Virus record (IMG/VR): IMGVR_UViG_3300025669_000127
Location: 1-34,010 of that record
DNA from: a virus
Direction: 5' to 3' (one strand)
DNA length: 34,010 bases
Under the pieces are notes generated by a model. It was not told the origin of the DNA, made no database searches, and saw only the letters and a list, made by a program, of their open reading frames with translations. Shown in pieces: positions 12,375 through 21,393 of this stretch (its first letter is position 1; every line of letters starts with the position of its first letter). The position numbers and the translations under genes were made by a program.

Positions 12375-12749
12375 ATGAGTATGGCATATGAAGCTAATTT
12401 AGTAAATCAGGCGTTTGTAGCCGGTCAGGATTTAGAAGATTATCAGTATTATCCTGTATATATGAATTCAAGTGAGGAGATATTACTTGCATCCGATGCA
12501 GGAGCTACAATATTGGGAGTATTACAAAATGATCCTGATGATGAGGAAGCCGCTACTGTTTGCTTTGCAGGAATAACTAAAGCAATTGGTGGAGCTGTTA
12601 TAAATGCAGGTGCTATGGTTTCTACAGAATCTGGTGGTAAGTTTATTACACAAACTACTGGTACAGCTGCGGGAATGGCACTTACTGGATGTGGTGCAGA
12701 TGGTGAAACATTTAGTTTACTGATAATAAGACAAGAATACGAAAGTTAA
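12375..12749 (+). CDS. capsid decoration/cement protein (DUF2190-like)
   Basis: The product has 124 aa, beta-rich and acidic. The pattern of an N-terminal AYEANLVNQAFVAGQDLED, a central GATILGVLQNDPDD and the Gly/Ala-rich GGAVINAGAMVSTESGGKF followed by GTAAGMALTG matches the DUF2190 capsid cement family. It would bind the outside of the head at symmetry axes. The gene lies between scaffold and major capsid, the usual place for decoration proteins, with AAAGGAGG upstream of ATG 12375. Confidence 0.85.
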   Translation: MSMAYEANLVNQAFVAGQDLEDYQYYPVYMNSSEEILLASDAGATILGVLQNDPDDEEAATVCFAGITKAIGGAVINAGAMVSTESGGKFITQTTGTAAGMALTGCGADGETFSLLIIRQEYES

Positions 12750-12778
12750 TTAATTAAAGAAAGGAGAGTGAATTAATA

Positions 12779-13759
12779 ATGGGAAATCCCAAATATGGAG
12801 ATATACATGTAAATACACCATTGACAAATATGAGTGTAGCTTACATGCAAGGTGAAGATGTAATGGTAGCTAATAAAGTCTTTCCGATTGTTCCTGTAAA
12901 GAAACAAGGAGATTTATACTTTACTTATTCCAGAGCAGATATGTTAAGGAATGAAGCTGCTATAAGACAATATGGAGCAGAATCTAAGGGTGGTGGATAC
13001 AATGTATCTAGCGATCCTTATTACTGTAATATATATGCGTTCCACAAGGACGTATATCCTACAGAAAGAGAGAATTCTGATAGCCCGCTTCAGCCAGATA
13101 TAGATGCTGCTGAGTATGTATCACAGAAATTGATACTTAAGAGGGAGATTGATTTCCAGGCAAGGTTCTTCGCAACCGGAATCTGGGGAACTGAATATGA
13201 TGGAGCAGCCGCTGCTGCTGGAACAGATTTAATATATTGGAGTTCAGCGAGTTCAACACCGATAGAGGATATAGCTACAGCACAGCTAAATGTGTTAGGT
13301 GCTACAGGTAAGAGACCTAATACTTTGCTACTTGGTCCACATACTTTTGTGGCACTAAGAGATAATGCTGAAGTAAGAGATCTACTTAGATATACAGCAG
13401 GACCAGCTGTACCTACACCACAGCTGTTAGCTCAGATGTTTGATGTAGATAGAGTTCTTGTAGGATCAGCTGTCTTTAATGCAGCCGCTACTGGTGCAAC
13501 TGAAGATACTGATTTTATCATGGGTAAGCATGCGTTACTATGTTATACAGAACCGTCACCTGGAATTAGAAAAGCATCCGCTGGATACATTTTCTCTTGG
13601 ACAGGTCTTGAAGGTGCTGGAGCATTTGGTAATAGAATGTACAAACTACCTATGGATCTATTAGGTATAGGAACTATTAGGATAGAAGGAGAAATGGCCT
13701 ATGATATAGAGCTTATAGCTTCTGATCTTGGTGTGTTCTTTAACGATATTGTGGAATAA
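12779..13759 (+). CDS. major capsid protein
   Basis: The product has 326 aa, in the canonical position after scaffold and decoration genes. Features are an N-terminal arm, YFTYSRADMLRNEAAIR, the SQKLILKREIDFQARFF spine-helix-like segment (about 117-133) and LLLGPHTFVALRDNAEVRDLL typical of HK97-fold capsid proteins of phages with XkdF-like proteases. Strong SD (AAAGGAGAG). Assigned by order and motif; I cannot name its closest family. Confidence 0.85.
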   Translation: MGNPKYGDIHVNTPLTNMSVAYMQGEDVMVANKVFPIVPVKKQGDLYFTYSRADMLRNEAAIRQYGAESKGGGYNVSSDPYYCNIYAFHKDVYPTERENSDSPLQPDIDAAEYVSQKLILKREIDFQARFFATGIWGTEYDGAAAAAGTDLIYWSSASSTPIEDIATAQLNVLGATGKRPNTLLLGPHTFVALRDNAEVRDLLRYTAGPAVPTPQLLAQMFDVDRVLVGSAVFNAAATGATEDTDFIMGKHALLCYTEPSPGIRKASAGYIFSWTGLEGAGAFGNRMYKLPMDLLGIGTIRIEGEMAYDIELIASDLGVFFNDIVE

Positions 13760-13782
13760 TAAAAAAGAAAGGGTTGATTTAA

Positions 13783-14184
13783 ATGGCTTTTACTTGGACA
13801 GGTGATCCAGGAGCAAGTGAAATTGAAGCTGTTCGATGGGAAATAAATGATATAGATAGCACAAAACCTAAATTTCAGGATGCTGAAATTCAGTATGCTC
13901 TCGATCAGGAATATTCCACATTTAGTGCTTCGGCCAGATGTTGTGAACAATTACAGGCCAAGTATTCTGATACTGCTACTAGGACTATGGGTCCTCTTAA
14001 AGTAGAGATGAATAAGTTAGCTAGTGATTATGCAACAAAGGCTAGAAACTTAAGAAGAAGAGCTGTTGCATTTGCTACACCATATGTAGGTGGTATCTCT
14101 AAAGCTAGAGAAACTATATATGAGAATGATTCCGATTTAATACAACCCGTCTTTGAAGAAGGCATGATGGATAATAAAAGGTGA
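13783..14184 (+). CDS. head-tail connector protein
   Basis: The product has 133 aa with N-terminal EAVRWEINDIDSTKP and FQDAEIQYAL, a signature of gp6/DnaT-like head-tail adaptors (RxxIgD, ls DeeIqyaL). The rest is helical. It would attach to the portal ring. The gene follows the major capsid gene, with AAGAAAGGG before ATG 13783. Confidence 0.8.
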   Translation: MAFTWTGDPGASEIEAVRWEINDIDSTKPKFQDAEIQYALDQEYSTFSASARCCEQLQAKYSDTATRTMGPLKVEMNKLASDYATKARNLRRRAVAFATPYVGGISKARETIYENDSDLIQPVFEEGMMDNKR

Positions 14185-14189
14185 TTTAA

Positions 14190-14522
14190 ATGGGTAAAAC
14201 AATTGATTATTTTATTGATTGGTTGACTCAAACAGTCAACTATAAGAAACAACTGTCTATGGATGGATTTGGGCAAGATACTTTTGATGATGCAGAAGAA
14301 CTTGCTTGCTACATCCATGGTACAGTTGTAGAAGTTGTAAACGATAAAAATGAGAATGTATTATCTAATCAACAGATATATCTTGATGGTGAAAATGCAA
14401 CTGAAGCAGCAATTGATTTTGGAGATGTTTTTGAAGTTGACAGTCGTTATAGACCGATTCAAAGTATTAATAAATTCTATGATGAGGATGGGGATTTAGA
14501 TTTGGTGGTGGTTTATTTATGA
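14190..14522 (+). CDS. head closure/stopper protein (putative)
   Basis: The product has 110 aa, beta-rich (YLDGENATEAAIDFGDVFEVDS and YRPIQSINKFYDEDGDLD). It lies between the connector and the HK97 gp10-like gene, which is the usual slot of the head closure protein (SPP1 gp16-like). It overlaps the next gene by 4 nt (ATGA-type coupling). No motif is decisive. Confidence 0.6.
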   Translation: MGKTIDYFIDWLTQTVNYKKQLSMDGFGQDTFDDAEELACYIHGTVVEVVNDKNENVLSNQQIYLDGENATEAAIDFGDVFEVDSRYRPIQSINKFYDEDGDLDLVVVYL

Positions 14523-14956
14523 TAAAGTTTTATTGGAATCCTAATGCTTTAGAACATATAATGAAAAACTTAGTTAAGGTAGATATAAATGTTAAAGCAG
14601 GAGCAAAAAAGGCTTTAATAGAATCTGCTAAAGGTGTTATGTCACAAAGCGTTTTAGAGGTTCCTTTAGATACTGGTGCATTATCTACGTCTGGTTATAT
14701 TGAAGATCCTAAGGAGATAGGTAATCGTATTAGTATAACAGTAGGTTATGGCGGAGCTAATGATAAGAGAAATCCAGAGTCAGGTAAAATGGCTAGTGAA
14801 TATGCGATGGTAGTTCATGAAACTCCTGAATATCATCATTCTGAAGGAAAGTGGAAATACTTAGAAGATCCTATTAGAGCATATCAGGGAGCATTTTTAA
14901 ATACTTTTGCTAAAGAAATGAAAGTAGTATTTTCTAAAGGGGTGACTCCAAGATAA
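14519..14956 (+). CDS. HK97 gp10-like tail component
   Basis: The product has 145 aa. The LEVPLDTGALSTSGYIE motif and EYAMVVHETPEYHHSEGKWKYL are typical of the HK97 gp10/minor capsid-tail family, where VPLDTGxLR is the hallmark. It acts at the head-tail joint. It overlaps the previous gene by 4 nt and the next by 1 nt. Confidence 0.8.
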   Translation: MIKFYWNPNALEHIMKNLVKVDINVKAGAKKALIESAKGVMSQSVLEVPLDTGALSTSGYIEDPKEIGNRISITVGYGGANDKRNPESGKMASEYAMVVHETPEYHHSEGKWKYLEDPIRAYQGAFLNTFAKEMKVVFSKGVTPR

Positions 14957-15351
14957 TGTCTGATTTAATTACAGATATTGCAACTTACTGGAAAACTAAA
15001 GGATTAGTAACTGTTTTTGGTACTGATGTATTCGGTGATTTAAGCCCAGATACACCTGCTAATTGTGTTGCTATAAAAGAATATGCCGGAGAGGCAAGTT
15101 TCATAAATAATACCAATAATAGATCAATACAGGTAAGGGTAAGAAATACAGTACGTGCTACAGCTAAAAGTAAAATTATAGCTTTGTATGATAGTGTGTA
15201 TGACCCAGAGGCTGAAATAGGAATAATAGATTTTACGGCAACCAGATGGGGTATTGTATCAACAAGAAATTATCCATTTCAATTGGATAAAGATGCAGAT
15301 AATAGATATATATTTGTATTTAATATGGGAATAGTCACAGTCGGTGACTAA
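14956..15351 (+). CDS. tail terminator protein (putative)
   Basis: The product has 131 aa. It lies just before the major tail protein, and the length and alternating beta/alpha pattern (SIQVRVRNTVRATAKSKI followed by ATRWGIVSTRNYPFQLDKD) fit the minor capsid/tail terminator group. It would cap the tail tube and join the connector. Its ATG overlaps the last base of the previous stop. Confidence 0.65.
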   Translation: MSDLITDIATYWKTKGLVTVFGTDVFGDLSPDTPANCVAIKEYAGEASFINNTNNRSIQVRVRNTVRATAKSKIIALYDSVYDPEAEIGIIDFTATRWGIVSTRNYPFQLDKDADNRYIFVFNMGIVTVGD

Positions 15352-15378
15352 AATTAAAAATAGAAAGGAGGAATGAAC

Positions 15379-15948
15379 ATGGCATACGATGGAACGAAAG
15401 TAGGATTAAAAGATTTATATTATGCTTTACTTACTACAGACGCTTCTGATGGTGCTGTTTATGCAACACCTGTGAGAATAACAGGGGCAATAGTAGCTAA
15501 CATTAATCCTAATGCAACTAGTGGATCACTATTTGCTGATGATGGACCGTTAGATTCTACAAGTCAGCTTGGACAGATTGAGATTCAATTAGATGTAGCT
15601 GATATACCATTAGCGTTACAGGGTATTTTGCTTGGTAGTGATGCAGTAGCAAGTGGTATTTTATTCAATAAGGCTACAGATGTACCACCATGGCTTGCTA
15701 TTGGCTTTAGATCAATAAAGTCTAATGGTAGCTATAGATATTACTGGATGGTTAAGGGTAAATTTAGAGTAATGGAGGATAATAGTGAAACAAAGGATGA
15801 TTCTATAAATTGGCAAACTGCTTCTATAATGGGTCAGTTTGTAAAGAGGGATTATGATGAGGTATGGAGAAAAATGGCAGATGAAGATGAAGCAACTTAT
15901 GTAGATGTAGGTGACACATGGTTCACTGATGGACCTGATGCACCGTAA
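15379..15948 (+). CDS. major tail protein
   Basis: The product has 189 aa from MAYDGTKVG. The ATG two codons upstream (15373) is only one base from the GAAAGGAGG ribosome binding site, so 15379 is the better start. Tube-protein features include YALLTTDASDGAVYATPVRITGA and NINPNATSGSLFADDGPLDS. It lies immediately upstream of the tail assembly chaperones. Only one such gene and no sheath gene, which suggests a siphovirus tail. Confidence 0.85.
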   Translation: MAYDGTKVGLKDLYYALLTTDASDGAVYATPVRITGAIVANINPNATSGSLFADDGPLDSTSQLGQIEIQLDVADIPLALQGILLGSDAVASGILFNKATDVPPWLAIGFRSIKSNGSYRYYWMVKGKFRVMEDNSETKDDSINWQTASIMGQFVKRDYDEVWRKMADEDEATYVDVGDTWFTDGPDAP

Positions 15949-15977
15949 AATAATTAAATAAAAAGGAGGTCAATAAT

Positions 15978-16379
15978 ATGAGTAATGTAAAAAATGTCAG
16001 GGTAAAACCTGTAGATTGTGTGATTGATGATAAAACGTACAAAATAAAATATGATTTTAATGCTTTCATTGAACTTGAAGAAATGTATGGTTCTATAGAG
16101 GAGGCCATGGAAATCGTTCAGGGCGAATTAATTAAAGATAGTAATGGTAAACCTGTAATGGTTGATAACGATGAAGGTGAAAAGGTAGAAAAACGAAAGT
16201 TCAGTCTAAAAGCTATAAGAAATTTCTTATGGGCAGGACTTCTTTATGGTGATGAAAAAATAACCAAAAAGACAGTAGCTCATCTTTTAGAATTTGGGAA
16301 TTTTCAATTTGTTGTAGAAAAGATGATGGAAGCAATACAAGGATCAATGCCTGAAAAGGTAGATGATGAAAAAAACTAA
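15978..16379 (+). CDS. tail assembly chaperone, short form (gpG-like)
   Basis: The product has 133 aa, with a fold pattern shared by chaperones of tape measure assembly (VIDDKTYKIKYDFNAFIELE, SLKAIRNFLWAGLLYGDE). It lies between major tail protein and tape measure. The gene ends GAA-AAA-AAC-TAA, so a slippery A-AAA-AAC heptamer overlaps the last codons, and a -1 shift there leads into a second frame. The SD AAAGGAGG is strong. Confidence 0.85.
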   Translation: MSNVKNVRVKPVDCVIDDKTYKIKYDFNAFIELEEMYGSIEEAMEIVQGELIKDSNGKPVMVDNDEGEKVEKRKFSLKAIRNFLWAGLLYGDEKITKKTVAHLLEFGNFQFVVEKMMEAIQGSMPEKVDDEKN

Positions 16380-16603
16380 CTCAAGTCTCAGCATCAGAGT
16401 TTAGTAACAAATATGATAACTCTGATGGCTGGGACTGGGAATGGTTTAGATATGGGAGCATTGTGATACTTAAAAGAACAGATGAAAATTGGGTCAGATT
16501 AACTCCACGTGAGTTTAATGCACTTATGAAAGTGCATGTTTATATAAACGATCCAAAAAGTAAAGATAATGATAAATTAACACCAATAGATAAGGTGTTG
16601 TGA
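15978..16603 (+). CDS. tail assembly chaperone, -1 frameshift product (gpGT-like)
   Basis: After decoding the slippery A-AAA-AAC (16370-16376) a -1 shift continues from CTA at 16376 and adds 75 residues (LTQVSASEFSNKY... ending TPIDKVL) before TGA at 16601-16603. The added frame has no start codon of its own near its beginning and a coding-like composition, including a Trp-rich GWDWEWFRYG segment, and it fills the gap before the tape measure gene. This is the gpG/gpGT arrangement conserved in long-tailed phages. Expected levels of the long product are low. Confidence 0.85.
16370..16431 (+). promoter_or_regulatory. -1 programmed frameshift site with stimulatory hairpin
   Basis: The heptamer A-AAA-AAC (16370-16376) is followed by the zero-frame stop TAA. 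From 16389, CAGC plus ATCAGAGTT pairs with AACTCTGAT (16418-16426) plus GCTG (16428-16431) around one bulged G, giving 13 base pairs and a 16-nt loop. The spacing of about 12 nt from heptamer to stem is a little long but workable. Confidence 0.8.
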
Positions 16604-16612
16604 GGTGATTAA

Positions 16613-19600
16613 ATGACTGATGTTGGTACATTAAGCGGTAGATTAGAAATAGAAGCCCAGAGTGCTATAGTAAAAGTACTAAGTCAAATACAGACTTTGC
16701 AAAAAGGTATTGTTAGCACTTTGTCTGGAGTAGGTACTAAAGTTGATAAAAGTCTTACTAAACCTTTAAAGCAATCAGCCATAGCAGGTTCTAAGACTTA
16801 TGGATGGTTAAAAGATATAGGTCGTATAGTCCAAGGTATATTTATCTCCCAGGTATTATATCGTGGAATACTTCAACCTATACAGCAAGCTGTTAAAGAG
16901 CTTTGGAATTTTAATATAGCATTGGAACGTACTGAATTAGCTTTTAAATTTTTATTAATAGATGTAAATAATTTAATGCAAAATACAGTTAAATTAGCCG
17001 AAGAATTAATTAAAGATTTAAAAATAATAGCTGCCCAAACACCTTTTACTATGAAAACAGTAACAGATGCTGCAACTACATTATTATCTCTTGGATTTGA
17101 GCAAATTCAATTAAGACCTATGCTTGTATTAATGGCTGATTTATCGGCTGCTACCGGAGGAGAAGCTGATCAGATGGAAAAACTTGCATGGGCTTTAGGT
17201 AGAGTACAACAGCAAGGAAGAATGACTAGGAGAGAATTACGTTTATTTGTTTCTGCTAGAGTTCCTATTATGAAAATATTGGAAGAACAATTAGGAATTA
17301 CAAAATTTCCAAATGCTTTTAGTTTACCAGCAGACGTAGCTATTCCTGCAATACTTAAAGGAGTAATGAAATTTAAAGGGGCTGCTGCTGAAATGGAACT
17401 TACAATGGGAGGATTACTTTCATCTATACATGATTATTTCTTATTTATATCAAGAGATATTTTTTCGGGTTTCTTTGATACCATAAAACAACGACTGGGT
17501 AATTTAAGAAAAATGCTTGCAAAAATGTGGGATATATTTGAAAGTAGGGGATTATCTGGATTAATTTCAAGGTTGTTTCCACCTGATATAGCATTAAATG
17601 TTTGGCAATTATTACATTTATTTATGGAACTTGGTAAAGTAATAGGTGAAGCCTGGAGAGCTCTTGAACCACTTAGAAAAGAATTTCTTACTATAGGATT
17701 TATTCTTATGAACTGGGTAGTTAAAGGTTTTATAATATTTAGTAAGATTTTACAAGCAATAACAGGTACTGCATTTAAGTCTAGTAAAATGATGAGGATA
17801 TTAGCAGCAACTTTAGTAGGTTTATTTGTAGCTATGCAAGTAGCTACAGCTATAGCAACATTGGTTAAAATTATGCAAAAATTAATATTATTTTCAAGTA
17901 AGGCAGCCAAGGTCATTGGTTTATTGGTAGGATTATTAGTAACATTGGCTTTAACTATACCTAGAGTGCAACAATGGTTTTCAAGTCTTGGTAATACTAT
18001 ACTAAAATTATTTGGTATAGATATACCTAATAGTATAGCTGTAGCAAGAATGTCTTTAAGTGGTATGGGTTCTGATCTAGGTAATATAGATTGGCAACAA
18101 TTAATTGATGGATTTAGTGATGCTGGCGATGAAGCTGAAGCAGCTGGAAAGAAAGTTAAGGATACATTTTTAGCATCTTTTGATGAAGTTTATAATATTC
18201 CAGAAAAGGCTAAGGCAGCAGGGTTAGGTTCTATGCTTGGAGAGTTTGGAGAATTGGGTGATTTTGGTATGCCTGATATGGATATAGGTATTCCTGATTT
18301 AGGCGGAACTATAGAAGAAGAAACTAAAAATATACTAGAAAAAATATGGGATTTATGGAAACAATATGTAGTATGGTGGCGGAATACATTTTTAGATGGC
18401 TGGGGTGTTGCTATAGATATAGCCAAAAAAAGCGGTAAATTATTATGGGAAACTATAACAGGTTTCTTTATAGCTATTTATAATACAATAACAAAAACTA
18501 TAGATTTATATTATCAAGTTACTTATGATTTAGGTATAGCTATTGGAAAAACAATTAGGATTGTATTAGATACTATAGGGCGATTGATACTATTATTTAC
18601 TACTGCTTTAGGAGATTCTATCATTAAAATAATTGAGTTACTTGATATTATTGGTAGAATAATAGTAGATTTTTTCGCCATCCTTGGTAAGAGTTTTGCT
18701 ACTGGGATTGCTACAATAGTAGGAATTATCTTTGGTGGGTTAGGACTAATTTTGGGTACGTTTCAAAGTAGCTTAGCTCTTATAATAGATATAGTAAGTA
18801 GTGGAGTAGGTGTAATAGGTGAGATTTTTGTAGCACTTATAACTTATATAAAGAAGCCTACAATTGAAGGCTTTAGAGAAATGAAAACTAATATAACAAG
18901 TATTATAGGCGGTTGGGTTAATGATACTGCTGGTAAAATAACAGGTTGGGCTTCTGATACAGGAAAAAGTTTTTCAGATTTTAAAACTAATAGTACTGGT
19001 ACAATAAAAAACTGGAAAACAGAGACAGCAGGCTTATGGAATACATTTAGTACAGATACTAATAAAAAGTTAGAAATTTGGAGTGGTGAATTTGGTGAAA
19101 TTTGGACATCTTGGAAAACTGAATCTGTTGATGTAGTAGATGAGGCAACTATTGAGATAACTAAGGTTTGGGATACATTTAAAGAAGATACCAAAGAAAA
19201 CTTTGAAATTTGGACAAAAGAAGTAGGTCAAATATGGACTGATTATTTTGCAGAAGTAAATGAGGGCTGGTTAGATTTTATTGCTGATGCAGAAGCTCAA
19301 GTGCTTGCTTATAATATTACAGTTCTTAATGGAGTAGAAAGCTTACTTGGTAATATAGCTAAAACTTTTACTAGTAACAAAGAGGATTTAAAAAATTCTG
19401 TTTGGACTTATTGGCAAGGAGCAATAGAGTCACAAAGAAAAGCATTTAAAGCATTGGCAGATATGCCAAGACCTTCAGGAGCAAGTGTACCAGGTTTTGC
19501 ATCAGGTGGTGTTATTGGTAGACTACCTCATCTTGCAACTGGTGGTGTAGTATCAAGAGATCAGATAATACGTGTTGGTGAAGGAAATTCACCAGAAATG

Positions 19601-19777
19601 GTGCAACCATTAAATAAAACATCAATGAAACCATTTGCAGATATGATAGGTGGCTTAATTAATAATAACAATCAAGGTACTGCTGATTCAGATTATGTAA
19701 TGGTACCAATAAATAAAAGAGATTTAGAAAGAGAATTATATACTATACGTTTAGCTGAAGCAAGGAGGTCAGGATAA
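16613..19777 (+). CDS. tape measure protein
   Basis: The product has 1054 aa, the longest gene of the window, directly after the tail chaperones. Residues 100-260 contain the tape-measure N-terminal region (FTMKTVTDAATTLLSLGFEQ, LAWALGRVQQQGRMTRREL). Long hydrophobic helical stretches follow at about 355-450 and 610-750. The section 770-930 carries repeated Trp-containing segments (GEFGEIWTSWKTES, KEVGQIWTDYF). The C-terminus has PGFASGGVIGRLPHLATGG, a common Gly-rich end. It sets tail length and may help DNA pass the membrane. Confidence 0.95.
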   Translation: MTDVGTLSGRLEIEAQSAIVKVLSQIQTLQKGIVSTLSGVGTKVDKSLTKPLKQSAIAGSKTYGWLKDIGRIVQGIFISQVLYRGILQPIQQAVKELWNFNIALERTELAFKFLLIDVNNLMQNTVKLAEELIKDLKIIAAQTPFTMKTVTDAATTLLSLGFEQIQLRPMLVLMADLSAATGGEADQMEKLAWALGRVQQQGRMTRRELRLFVSARVPIMKILEEQLGITKFPNAFSLPADVAIPAILKGVMKFKGAAAEMELTMGGLLSSIHDYFLFISRDIFSGFFDTIKQRLGNLRKMLAKMWDIFESRGLSGLISRLFPPDIALNVWQLLHLFMELGKVIGEAWRALEPLRKEFLTIGFILMNWVVKGFIIFSKILQAITGTAFKSSKMMRILAATLVGLFVAMQVATAIATLVKIMQKLILFSSKAAKVIGLLVGLLVTLALTIPRVQQWFSSLGNTILKLFGIDIPNSIAVARMSLSGMGSDLGNIDWQQLIDGFSDAGDEAEAAGKKVKDTFLASFDEVYNIPEKAKAAGLGSMLGEFGELGDFGMPDMDIGIPDLGGTIEEETKNILEKIWDLWKQYVVWWRNTFLDGWGVAIDIAKKSGKLLWETITGFFIAIYNTITKTIDLYYQVTYDLGIAIGKTIRIVLDTIGRLILLFTTALGDSIIKIIELLDIIGRIIVDFFAILGKSFATGIATIVGIIFGGLGLILGTFQSSLALIIDIVSSGVGVIGEIFVALITYIKKPTIEGFREMKTNITSIIGGWVNDTAGKITGWASDTGKSFSDFKTNSTGTIKNWKTETAGLWNTFSTDTNKKLEIWSGEFGEIWTSWKTESVDVVDEATIEITKVWDTFKEDTKENFEIWTKEVGQIWTDYFAEVNEGWLDFIADAEAQVLAYNITVLNGVESLLGNIAKTFTSNKEDLKNSVWTYWQGAIESQRKAFKALADMPRPSGASVPGFASGGVIGRLPHLATGGVVSRDQIIRVGEGNSPEMVQPLNKTSMKPFADMIGGLINNNNQGTADSDYVMVPINKRDLERELYTIRLAEARRSG

Positions 19778-20125
19778 ATGCAAGTTTTGACGTTAGCAGG
19801 GCAAAGCATAAAACAACCTAAAGATTTTAAAATAGATTCATTTAATTTAACAAAAGCAGGGCGTGTTGCTACAGGTGATATGACCCTTGAATATATAGCA
19901 ACTAAAAGAAAATTTTATTTTGAATATGAAGTTCTTAGAGGCGATGATTTAGATACTATAAAAGATATAATAACTGGTTCAACTATGTTCTTTACTTTAA
20001 CGTATAAAGATAATGATGTTGAAGAATCGGCTACAGTTTATGCAGGAGCTTTAACAAAAACTCAATTTAGGACGGATGGTAAATGGGTCTGGAAAAGCCC
20101 AGCATTCGATCTAATAGAACAATAA
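19778..20125 (+). CDS. short tail protein after tape measure
   Basis: The product has 115 aa, beta-rich, beginning MQVLTLAGQSIKQPKDF with FYFEYEVLRGDDLDTIKDII in the middle. In many siphoviruses of Gram-positive hosts a short protein of this size and shape follows the tape measure and forms part of the distal tail. I do not recognise its family firmly. Start ATG follows the tape measure stop with no gap, and SD AAGGAGG lies inside the end of the tape measure gene. Confidence 0.6.
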   Translation: MQVLTLAGQSIKQPKDFKIDSFNLTKAGRVATGDMTLEYIATKRKFYFEYEVLRGDDLDTIKDIITGSTMFFTLTYKDNDVEESATVYAGALTKTQFRTDGKWVWKSPAFDLIEQ

Positions 20126-20139
20126 GAAAGGATAATTAA

Positions 20140-20904
20140 ATGGCTAATGAAATAGAATTAGTAGGCGATAAAATAAAAATAACAGATGTAGACTTAGGTG
20201 CATCACGATCTACAAAAGAGCTATCCCAAGGGGATTATTCAGCCCATAAAGCTAGACATACAGATGGTAATGATGATATTCAATCTGCAACAGCTGCTCA
20301 AAAAGGAGTAGCTACAGCTACGCAGATAACTAAATTAGATGGTATTACTGCATTAGCAGATGTAACTGCTGATAATGCGCCAAAGGCTCATGCAACTTCT
20401 CATACGGATGCAAGTGATGATATACAAAGTGCTACAGCAGGACAAAAAGGTTTAGCTACAGCAGTTCAAATTACAAAGTTAGATGGCATAACTGCCCTAG
20501 CTGATGTTACATCTGCAACCGCTGTTATAATTACAGGCGCTCAAACTAAAGCTGGTAAACTAACAATGGATGAGGGGGCTATAGTCCATGCCCCTAAAAC
20601 TTATACCCCTGATGCAGCAGCCACAGCAACATTAAATTTAGCTTTAGGTAACTATCATTTAATTACCATGCCAGCAGGAAATATAACAATAGCAATATCT
20701 AATGGAACAGTGGGGCAATTCTTTGCTATAGGTATAACACAAGATGGTACAGGTTCAAGAACAGCAACAATGTTTACAACTATAAAATATGTCGGAGGAG
20801 TAGCGCCAACTTTGACTACCACAGCAGATAAACGAGATATGTTAGGATATGTAGTAACTGGGGTCGATACTTATGACGGCTTTGTAATTGGGCAGAATAT
20901 TTAG
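20140..20904 (+). CDS. tail fibre-like protein with duplicated repeat
   Basis: The product has 254 aa. A module of about 45 residues (HTDGNDDIQSATAAQKGVAT, then QITKLDGITALADVT) occurs twice between residues 45 and 125, typical of trimeric fibre shafts. The C-terminal half (LNLALGNYHLITMPAGN, FAIGITQDGTGSRTATMF) resembles small beta-structured fibre domains common in phages. It is likely a fibre or baseplate appendage that contacts the host. Not assigned to a specific family. Confidence 0.6.
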   Translation: MANEIELVGDKIKITDVDLGASRSTKELSQGDYSAHKARHTDGNDDIQSATAAQKGVATATQITKLDGITALADVTADNAPKAHATSHTDASDDIQSATAGQKGLATAVQITKLDGITALADVTSATAVIITGAQTKAGKLTMDEGAIVHAPKTYTPDAAATATLNLALGNYHLITMPAGNITIAISNGTVGQFFAIGITQDGTGSRTATMFTTIKYVGGVAPTLTTTADKRDMLGYVVTGVDTYDGFVIGQNI

Positions 20905-20912
20905 GAGGATAT

Positions 20913-21392
20913 ATGGCAACAAAATATTATTATACAGCAGGAACTGAAAATGTAGATTGGGCTGTTGGCCATAGTGAAGGGGTAGGAACTCAAAGCAAAG
21001 AGTCAGACCATCTATATTTATATGCAGGCCCCTATGCTTCTGGGCATCCTAATTATCGAACTTATGTAACTGATTCAGCTATAGATTTTACAACAATAGA
21101 TACCTTATATTTTGATTATGAAAGTGATGGTATAGTTCACAGGATTTGGCTAGGAATAGGTACAGTAAAAGCAGATAGTACACTTACTGATAAATATGAA
21201 GTTAGAGAAATCTCTAAGGCAAGAGGGGTTAACAGTTTAGATGTGTCAGGATATACAGGAAATTATTTTATAAAATTAATGGTCTACGAAGCAAGTTCTA
21301 GTTATGCAAATTCCAAAGCAAATATATATAATGTCTATGCAGATGGTACTTTTGGTAATGATGCGTCTTTTTTATTAAACATGATGAGGTAA
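20913..21392 (+). CDS. tail-associated protein, beta-rich
   Basis: The product has 159 aa, beginning MATKYYYTAGTENVDWAVG. Beta-rich with many aromatic residues and Ser/Gly, it has a likely jelly-roll appearance (IDTLYFDYESDGIVHRIWLG, YFIKLMVYEASSSYANSK). This resembles carbohydrate-binding modules of tail appendages. No catalytic motif. It sits between the fibre-like and hub-like genes. Function inferred only from fold character and position. Confidence 0.5.
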   Translation: MATKYYYTAGTENVDWAVGHSEGVGTQSKESDHLYLYAGPYASGHPNYRTYVTDSAIDFTTIDTLYFDYESDGIVHRIWLGIGTVKADSTLTDKYEVREISKARGVNSLDVSGYTGNYFIKLMVYEASSSYANSKANIYNVYADGTFGNDASFLLNMMR

Positions 21393-21393
21393 T

